A stretch of DNA of 64,000 nucleotides from Pseudalkalibacillus sp. SCS-8 (GTDB taxonomy: Bacteria > Bacillota > Bacilli > Bacillales > Fictibacillaceae): NCBI RefSeq assembly GCF_040126055.1, contig NZ_CP143541.1, positions 1,116,001 through 1,180,000 of the forward strand, read 5' to 3'. The notes beneath the pieces were generated by a model. That model did no database searches. It saw only the letters and a program-made list of their open reading frames with translations, and had not been told where the DNA came from. Positions 58,902-64,000 of this stretch are shown here, piece after piece; position 1 is the stretch's first letter, and every line of letters starts with the position of its first letter. A program made the translations under genes and the position numbers.

Positions 58902-59474
58902 TCAATTCCACTTATTCATTTGAGAGATTTCTTGAGTGTTTAACCGTTCCAATAAACGTACGGCGTCGTCTTCAAAAATCGTTTGTTCAAGGTGTTGTTT
59001 CTGTACAAACCCCTCTTCAAACATATGCTGGATCAAATCCTTTACGGGATCGTAATAATGATCGATATTGAACAGTCCGAGCGGCTTCAGATGATACCCG
59101 ATTTGATTCCAGGTCATCACTTCGAACATTTCTTCCATCGTCCCAATTCCACCTGGGAGGGCAATGAAAGCGTCTGCAAGTTCATACATCAATGATTTTC
59201 GTTCATGCATGGACTCAACGATTTTCAAGTCCGTAAGCTCAAGATGATCGACATTCTCATAAATTTTTCTCGTAATGATGCCAGTGGCTTTCCCTTGGTT
59301 TTCCATGACAGCGTTGGCGAGGACACCCATAAGGCCTGAGTTCCCTCCGCCGTACACAAGTTCAATGTTATGTCGGGCCAACAAGCTGCCAAGCTTTTTC
59401 ACTTCATCCTGATAAACATTACTTGTCCCAAAACTAGACCCGCAAAATACACAGATGGAAGAGAACTTGTACAC
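58902..59474 (-). CDS. LOG family protein (TIGR00730, YvdD-like)
   Basis: 190 residues from GTG 59474 (AAAGGAGGTCG 6 bases upstream). Rossmann-type fold with N-terminal ICVFCGSSFG, GGGNSGLMGVLA and the active-site PGGIGTMEE near residue 108. LOG/YvdD proteins hydrolyse nucleoside 5'-monophosphates at the N-glycosidic bond (cytokinin-riboside-phosphate phosphoribohydrolase in plants). A nucleotide-housekeeping role in bacteria is likely. Confidence 0.9.
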   Translation of the reverse strand: MYKFSSICVFCGSSFGTSNVYQDEVKKLGSLLARHNIELVYGGGNSGLMGVLANAVMENQGKATGIITRKIYENVDHLELTDLKIVESMHERKSLMYELADAFIALPGGIGTMEEMFEVMTWNQIGYHLKPLGLFNIDHYYDPVKDLIQHMFEEGFVQKQHLEQTIFEDDAVRLLERLNTQEISQMNKWN

Positions 59475-59540
59475 CGTAAACGACCTCCTTTAACACGCTC
59501 ATATAAGTATATATGCCCAATATTAAGAGGATATGAAAAC

Positions 59541-59746
59541 AGGTGTCAGGCACCATTTCAAACCTCAGTCGTATCATGGGTTTTTCAGGAGTGTCAGGCA
59601 CCATTCGCCACCTCAGTCATACCATGGCTTCTTTGAAAGTGCCTGACACCATCCACCACCTCAGCTGTACCATGGCTTCTTTGGAGGTGCCTGACACCAT
59701 TCAGCCCCTCAGTCGTACCATAGCATCTTTGGAAGTGCCTGACACT
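59541..59746. repeat. 48-bp tandem array with an inverted core
   Basis: Cores start at 59543, 59591, 59639, 59687 and 59735, exactly 48 bases apart. The first two are GTGTCAGGCACC, the next three GTGCCTGACACC/T: the internal TCAGG is inverted to CCTGA between fixed GTG and CAC. The intervening spacer (CACCTCAGTCGTACCATGG-type, ending TTCTTTGGA) keeps the same orientation throughout. No reading frame is conserved across units. Confidence 0.9.
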
Positions 59747-59836
59747 GAAGAAAGGACACTGCCAAAATGACATTGTCCGTTTTTCTTGGTATAGTAAATG
59801 AAGAGTATTAATGATAGGAAAGAGAGGAATCAGTTG

Positions 59837-60409
59837 ATGAAGTTGTTGAATGAAATCCTTGATTTTAATGAGAAATTCGTTGCTGAGAAAGGCTACGAAA
59901 AGTACGAAACATCCAAATTACCTGATAAGAAAATGGTTATCGTTTCATGCATGGATACTCGCCTAGTAGAACTATTACCGAAATCCATGAACCTGAAAAA
60001 CGGTGATTTCAAGCATGTAAAGAATGCAGGTGCGATCGTGTCCGATCCGTTCGACAGCGTCATGCGAAGTATATTAGTTGCGGTATATGCGCTTAATGCG
60101 GATGAAGTATTCGTCATCGGGCACCATCAGTGTGGCATGGCAAGTGTCGATCCTGGCAAGATGATTGAAGAGTTCAAAGGGCGTGGTGTATCAGAAGATA
60201 CCATTGCAACACTTCGTCATGGAGGCGTCGACATTGAAAAATGGCTAGAAGGGTTCGACAGTGTTGAAAGCAGCGTGAAGGACAGCGTGGATGTCGTGAA
60301 AAATCACCCGTTACTTCCGGCGGATGTACCTGTGCATGGTCTTGTCATCGCACCTGATACAGGAAAACTTGACCTTGTCATCAACGGTTACGAAAACCAA
60401 GATCAATAG
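59837..60409 (+). CDS. ytiB: Beta-class carbonic anhydrase (YtiB-like)
   Basis: 190 residues from ATG 59837 (AAAGAGAGGAATC upstream); a TTG directly before is also possible. Beta-CA zinc ligands are present: SCMDTRL (Cys and the Asp-Arg dyad) and GHHQCG (His...Cys). Start FLNEILDFNEKF, VIGHHQCGMASVDPGKM and the C-terminal HGLVIAPDTGKLDLVINGY are very close to B. subtilis YtiB. It interconverts CO2 and bicarbonate; in some Bacillus conditions YtiB supports growth or pH handling. A terminator follows. Confidence 0.93.
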   Translation: MKLLNEILDFNEKFVAEKGYEKYETSKLPDKKMVIVSCMDTRLVELLPKSMNLKNGDFKHVKNAGAIVSDPFDSVMRSILVAVYALNADEVFVIGHHQCGMASVDPGKMIEEFKGRGVSEDTIATLRHGGVDIEKWLEGFDSVESSVKDSVDVVKNHPLLPADVPVHGLVIAPDTGKLDLVINGYENQDQ

Positions 60410-60423
60410 TATTTCTTTCTCAT

Positions 60424-60476
60424 CAAAAAAGACTGGCTGAGAGGGTTTGCAAATGCCCCCGATGCCAGTCTTTCCT
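60424..60476. terminator. Terminator between convergent genes
   Basis: AAAGACTGGC (60428-60437) pairs with GCCAGTCTTT (60463-60472), with a second inner GGGTTTGCAAATGCCC stem. A-run upstream and TTTCCTC downstream. Confidence 0.75.
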
Positions 60477-60506
60477 CTTGAATTTCCCAGATCTATCCCT
60501 CAACTA

Positions 60507-61346
60507 TCAGCTCTTCACATGCCTTCCAAGGCTGGGTTCATCCTCTACGATTGAACGTACAAAGTGGACCGAATCCCATTCTTTATTCGAAATAATCTTT
60601 AATGGAGAAGCAGTTGGATAGCGTCGTTCATCGATTTCCTCCACGGTGTACCCTTTATCATGAAGTGAATGGATTTCCTCATACGTTTCCTCTAAATAAT
60701 TCAACTTCTTCTCAAGCATTTCCCTTCCATTCGGTATATATCCGGCATGCGCACAATACATTTCCTTCACGTCATACGCAAGGACTGTCCTGATTGAATC
60801 CATGACTGTCGGAATCGACTCTTGCCACATCGAGATCTTCGGTTTCGGTGTGACGAAGAGATCCCCGGAGAAAAGTATGCCTAATTCTTCATTGATAAAC
60901 ACGAGATGGTCTCTGGAGTGGCCTGGAGTATGGATGGCCTCCCATGTATAGTGATCTGACTGAACGTTCGTTCGAATGGCGGCAGCATCAAATCCTTCTC
61001 TGCTGCCCCAAAATTCGTGCCGATAACTTGGATATTCACCTTTCCTTCTACAAATCTCAATTGACATCGGATGGATATAAATCCTTGCACCCTTCTCCCT
61101 TTGCAGCCATGCAGCATTACCCGTATGGTCCTCATGAAAATGGGTCAGTGCAACTGTGTTGATTTCTTTCGTTTCTAGAAAAGGAAGGATTGTGTCTTTA
61201 CTGCTCTTTGGACCGCTATCCACAAGCATTCCATCGATATAATACAGAAAATAATTTAAAAACATATTTCCAGCGTTACACTGAACATGCAAGCTCTCTA
61301 CGATTCCATGTTGATTGATTTTCATCATAAACCTACTTTCTGTCAT
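60507..61346 (-). CDS. MBL-fold metallo-hydrolase
   Basis: 279 residues from ATG 61346 (ATG 61328 or 61325, just after AGTAGGTTT, may be the real start). Metallo-beta-lactamase zinc motif THFHEDHTG (H-x-H-x-D-H), later HTPGHSRDH, and SGDL with the C-terminal AHAGYI histidine. A binuclear-metal hydrolase fold. MBL proteins include glyoxalase II, RNases and thioesterases. The substrate here is not evident; the glyoxalase-like order of motifs fits a thioester or lactone hydrolase. Confidence 0.9.
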   Translation of the reverse strand: MTESRFMMKINQHGIVESLHVQCNAGNMFLNYFLYYIDGMLVDSGPKSSKDTILPFLETKEINTVALTHFHEDHTGNAAWLQREKGARIYIHPMSIEICRRKGEYPSYRHEFWGSREGFDAAAIRTNVQSDHYTWEAIHTPGHSRDHLVFINEELGILFSGDLFVTPKPKISMWQESIPTVMDSIRTVLAYDVKEMYCAHAGYIPNGREMLEKKLNYLEETYEEIHSLHDKGYTVEEIDERRYPTASPLKIISNKEWDSVHFVRSIVEDEPSLGRHVKS

Positions 61347-61526
61347 CGTCGTCGTTATTCTCTTCCATAGTCATGGTGGAGAATCCTTTTTCAGGCCATA
61401 AGAAGATAATTACGTATTGAAATCTTACCTATAATCAATTAATATCATGTAAGGATTAGCATGGGTGAGCTAAAGGAAATCTTTCACCTATCCATTGTAA
61501 AAAAATGAGGGGAAATCATTTATTCC

Positions 61527-61555
61527 GCCTCTTTACATGGTTTGATTTAGAGGCG
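61527..61555. promoter_or_regulatory. Inverted repeat upstream of the c-di-AMP riboswitch
   Basis: CGCCTCT and AGAGGCG are 7-bp perfect arms with an approximately 16-base gap. The rest of 61347-61590 holds no gene; this dyad is its only clear structure, about 40 bases before the riboswitch. Confidence 0.35.
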
Positions 61556-61587
61556 TAATATTATGTTCATCTCAATGGAAAAAATGA

Positions 61588-61735
61588 TCCATAACGCTGA
61601 ATCTGTTAAAAGCGGGGGACCCACATTAAGCTGTGATGGCTCATATGCCTCACTTGGGGTGAATCCTCTCATGTGTAGAGGTAGGGCGAGTCTCTTTACG
61701 CCCGAATCCGACAGCTAACCTCGTAAGCGTATAAG
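61588..61735 (+). ncRNA. ydaO/yuaA-type c-di-AMP riboswitch
   Basis: Conserved core pieces: AACGCTGAATC, the GGGGGACCCA segment, GGGGTGAATCC, GTAGGGCGAGTC and CCCGAATCCGACAGCTAACCTCGTAAGCGT. AACGCT (61592) pairs with AGCGT (61726) to close the aptamer. It lies in front of a K+ transport regulatory subunit, a typical partner. c-di-AMP binding represses expression. Confidence 0.93.
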
Positions 61736-61768
61736 GAGAGGAGATTGAACAAGTGATCAATGTTGATT

Positions 61769-61800
61769 GACCACGGGTGTCTACCTCTGTGGTTTTTTGT
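61769..61800 (+). terminator. Riboswitch expression-platform terminator
   Basis: ACCAC(GGGTG)...(CACCT-type) CTGTGGT stem (61770-61793) followed by TTTTTTGT. Located 30 bases after the aptamer and 76 bases before the ktr gene. Confidence 0.72.
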
Positions 61801-61875
61801 ATGCAAAAAAATTCATGATAGGAAATGTAAAATACAGCCAAAATAAGAACTAACAGCTAGGAAAGGAAATCGATT

Positions 61876-62541
61876 ATGGCCACTCGACTAAAGCAAATCG
61901 GATTAATTGGACTCGGAAATTTCGGTGGTAGCCTATGTAAAGAGTTTGCTGAATTGAATACGGAAATCCTCGCAATCGACAGAAACGAAGACAGGGTCGA
62001 TGCGTACTCTTCTATCGCTACCCATGCTGTGGTGGCCGACTCGACGGATGAAGGCGTTCTGAAATCACTGGGTGTCCGGAATTTCGATTTGGTCATCGTC
62101 TCCCTGGGGGATGACATCCAGTCCAGTATCCTTACGACGCTCGTTTTGAAGGAAATCGGGGTAAAGACGGTTTGGGCGAAAGCACAATCGAAGTATCATC
62201 GAATGGTTCTTGAAAAAATCGGAGCTGATCGGATCATCCATCCTGAACGGGATATCGCAAAGCGTTTAGCTCACCATGTGGTTTCGGAAAAAATCATTGA
62301 TTATATCGAACTGTCTCCAGAGCATAGTATCGTAGAAATTTTCGCCACGAAAAAAGTGAATCGAAAAACGTTAGGTGAATTGGATATACGTGCAAAGTAT
62401 GGATGTAACATCGTAGGCATAAAAAAAGGAGTAGAAATCATTGTTTCTCCTTCAGCGGACGTCGAGCTTCATGAAGGTGATACGTTGATTGTCATCGGAA
62501 CGAACTCTGACCTGAACCGATTTGAGGAGAGAGGGTTGTAA
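61876..62541 (+). CDS. Ktr-type K+ uptake regulatory RCK subunit (KtrA/KtrC)
   Basis: 221 residues from ATG (AGGAAAGGAAATCGATT upstream). RCK_N Rossmann domain starts LIGLGNFGGSL with the nucleotide-binding acidic DRNEDRV; RCK_C domain covers about residues 140-221. It gates a KtrB/KtrD membrane subunit in response to ATP/ADP and c-di-AMP. No ktrB lies next door, so it may be the solitary KtrC type, although a ydaO riboswitch is usual for ktrA. Confidence 0.92.
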   Translation: MATRLKQIGLIGLGNFGGSLCKEFAELNTEILAIDRNEDRVDAYSSIATHAVVADSTDEGVLKSLGVRNFDLVIVSLGDDIQSSILTTLVLKEIGVKTVWAKAQSKYHRMVLEKIGADRIIHPERDIAKRLAHHVVSEKIIDYIELSPEHSIVEIFATKKVNRKTLGELDIRAKYGCNIVGIKKGVEIIVSPSADVELHEGDTLIVIGTNSDLNRFEERGL

Positions 62542-62577
62542 AAAAACGAGCGCCCAAACCTCCTTACTTTAATTTTT

Positions 62578-62628
62578 AAGAGGAAGACCCCGGTAGTTTC
62601 TGATACTTTGGGGTCTTCCTCTTTTTTA
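62578..62628 (+). terminator. Intrinsic terminator
   Basis: AAGAGGAAGACCCC (62578-62591) pairs with GGGGTCTTCCTCTT (62610-62623), followed by TTTTAC. Ends the ktr transcript. Confidence 0.9.
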
Positions 62629-62698
62629 CAAGCGATTTTCATTCAAGTCAGGTATGATGGTAACAACGACCAGTTAATCCACAAAAGGAGGACGTAAA

Positions 62699-63181
62699 TT
62701 GAATGATAATCGATTTTCCTGGCTCGAATCATATGAAGAGATGATTGAATGGGCAGATTCCCTTCATCAGCTTCCAGAAACGCTGTGGCTGGAACCGATC
62801 GCAGAAGGGAAGTGGTCCATCGCAGAAATCATCAGCCACTTTTATTCATGGGATCGTTTCATATTTGAAGAACGCTTATTGAAACTGTCATCCCAAAATT
62901 TCATTTCTGCAAATCCACAAGAAACAAATGAGAAAGCTGCGAAGTTTGCCAGGTCGGGTGTATCTCGAGAGGAATTACTTTCGATTTTCATCGACTCGAG
63001 AAAACAAATCTGTACGTATATAAAATCACTGCCTCAAGAAATACTTCAAACCAGCTTCCAAGTAGGAAACTCTCAATATACCATTCCTGAATATATCGAA
63101 GTGGCGATGGTCAAGCACGACCATCTTCACAGAAAGCAGCTCGAGGACTTTCTGGAAAAGAAACAAGTCTACATTTATTAA
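62699..63181 (+). CDS. DinB/YfiT-like four-helix protein
   Basis: 160 residues from TTG 62699, 6 bases after AAAGGAGGA. A mostly helical protein with WSIAEIISHFYSWD (metal ligand His region near residue 48) and a C-terminal EVAMVKHDHLHRKQLEDFL with the two further histidines of the DinB_2 metal triad. DinB-like proteins bind a divalent metal and may act as thiol-dependent S-transferases such as bacillithiol-S-transferase. Function here unknown. Confidence 0.82.
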   Translation: MNDNRFSWLESYEEMIEWADSLHQLPETLWLEPIAEGKWSIAEIISHFYSWDRFIFEERLLKLSSQNFISANPQETNEKAAKFARSGVSREELLSIFIDSRKQICTYIKSLPQEILQTSFQVGNSQYTIPEYIEVAMVKHDHLHRKQLEDFLEKKQVYIY

Positions 63182-63243
63182 GGATTACGATTTCGAGCAA
63201 AACCTAACTCTTGAAGAGTATGCCTACGGGATGATGAAGGGCG

Positions 63244-64000
63244 CTATCTTGTCCGATTGTTTACTTCCCATGCAGCACGTATACCAGATTGGACGGCCCC
63301 TTCAATCCAACCGTGAAAGGAGGAAGTGTGTTCCCCAGCAAAATGAACCCTTCCTTCTGGCATTCTGATCACTTCTCCATAGTCTCTGAAATGGTAAGGT
63401 TTAAACAGAGTGAAACACCCTCCTGAGAATTGGTTTTGCGCCCAACTGAAGGATGCTCCTTGCATGAATGAAGAAAATACAACTGGGCCGTGGACGTAAG
63501 AAAGCATACGGAGAGCCTCATGGATCCTCAGCTGTTCGGGGAGAGCATCCCATAGTGCAGCGTTATCTTCCCAGCTGTAACTTCCAAGCATCACTCCTGG
63601 TCCCGGCTTACCAAGATCATGGCTCGGATAATAGGAAAATTGTAAAGGAAGGTCAGTGGTCAAGCTACCTCCGTATATTCCTTCCCCCTCCCAAAATTTA
63701 TGATTGAACTCCAGCCCGATTTTAGTTGAAGGGACGTAATGCAGAGCTTGAATAGCAGACCTTTTGTAAAAAGAAAAAGAATGAGAGGGTAGGAGTCGGA
63801 CAAATTGAAAAACAGAAAAAGGAATCGTCGTAATGACATAATCCGCTTGAACGAGATGATTTTGCCAAGTTCTCGAATCTCTGGTCGAGACCTCGACTTT
63901 TCCGCCTGACTGGTTAATCTGAGTTACGGTTTGATTGAAGTGTACGTCTCTGCAAAGCTCTTTCATGAAAGACCACGGAAGGAGATCATTCCCACCAGTG
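63244..64000 (-). CDS. Flavin monoamine oxidase-family protein, C-terminal part (cut by window edge)
   Basis: The frame is open through the window end. Visible part starts with a GGNDLLPWSFMKEL block, then VTQINQSGGKVEV, VQADYVITTIPFSVFQ, GSYSWEDNAALWD and the C-terminal FAD motif GRVHFAGEHTSSFHGWIEGAVQSGIRAA. These are hallmarks of amine oxidase/L-amino acid oxidase flavoproteins. The N-terminal dinucleotide-binding GxGxxG lies beyond 64000, and ATG 63966 is internal, not the start. Substrate unknown. Confidence 0.9.
   Translation of the reverse strand, partial: TGGNDLLPWSFMKELCRDVHFNQTVTQINQSGGKVEVSTRDSRTWQNHLVQADYVITTIPFSVFQFVRLLPSHSFSFYKRSAIQALHYVPSTKIGLEFNHKFWEGEGIYGGSLTTDLPLQFSYYPSHDLGKPGPGVMLGSYSWEDNAALWDALPEQLRIHEALRMLSYVHGPVVFSSFMQGASFSWAQNQFSGGCFTLFKPYHFRDYGEVIRMPEGRVHFAGEHTSSFHGWIEGAVQSGIRAAWEVNNRTR

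Noticed and set aside
59370..59746. Plus-strand frames across the 48-bp array (repeating CQAPF-type and VPDTIH-type peptides)
   Set aside because: They follow mechanically from the DNA repeat (48 is divisible by 3), have no ribosome binding site, and partly overlap the start of the LOG-family gene on the other strand.
1..64000. tRNA or rRNA genes, IS elements, prophage, plasmid origin
   Set aside because: No cloverleaf-type or rRNA sequence, transposase, integrase or phage structural gene was seen on either strand.

Overview
The window reads as a chromosomal segment of a low-to-moderate GC, spore-forming member of the Bacillales. Genes start at ATG, GTG and often TTG behind strong AGGAGG-type ribosome binding sites, and the regulatory RNAs are of Bacillus type (an S-box and a ydaO-type c-di-AMP riboswitch). 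The spore genes (a CotB-like coat protein, a CotH kinase, a LysM/GH18 cortex-lytic-type enzyme) and a BCCT osmolyte transporter fit a soil or marine, salt-tolerant Bacillus relative. No rRNA, tRNA, phage, IS element or CRISPR array was seen.

Layout. 1-5.0 kb: 5' end of an M3 oligoendopeptidase, then a run of small membrane proteins with a VanW-family protein and an APH-type kinase. 5.2-13.9 kb: M1 peptidase, DedA protein, glutaminase, acetyltransferase, K+ channel, EamA exporter, PNPOx-like protein and lipoproteins. 14-17.5 kb: one giant polytopic membrane protein. 17.5-25.1 kb: acetyltransferases, an alpha/beta hydrolase, a cupin, and a pirin-DoxX operon behind two near-perfect MhqR-like palindromes.

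25.3-32.3 kb is a minus-strand operon glpP-HAD phosphatase-NPP phosphodiesterase-ugpA-ugpE-ugpB-ugpC. It is probably a self-contained route for importing and hydrolysing glycerol-phosphate compounds, with a leader that carries an intrinsic terminator (candidate GlpP antitermination). 32.7-35.8 kb is a spore coat locus: a CotB-like protein with Ser-Gly-Lys repeats, a second CotB/DUF2642-like protein and the CotH kinase that probably phosphorylates such repeats. 36.0-38.5 kb is a polysaccharide deacetylase-DedA-glycosyltransferase operon. 39.0-40.7 kb is an ECF sigma/anti-sigma pair with a plausible autoregulatory promoter.

41.5-46.1 kb: an exact 52-bp tandem array, then an S-box-controlled metX-metY-small membrane peptide-hom operon. 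The rest holds a YdjM-like protein, a YVTN propeller protein, a racemase, a BCCT transporter, an EamA exporter, an NlpC/P60-LysM hydrolase, a LysM-GH18 enzyme, bioY-bioB under a likely BirA operator, a 5TMR-PAS-GGDEF diguanylate cyclase, a LOG-family protein, a YtiB-type carbonic anhydrase, an MBL hydrolase, a riboswitch-controlled Ktr RCK subunit, a DinB-like protein and the C-terminal part of an amine oxidase.

The least explained structure is non-coding: (i) a 52-bp array of nine repeat starts with conserved dyads, (ii) a 48-bp array in which the GTG[TCAGG]CAC core is inverted in place in three of five units, (iii) hairpin forms of the same core at two other loci, and (iv) two arrays of about 20-bp period sharing a GGTTCATAATT motif.
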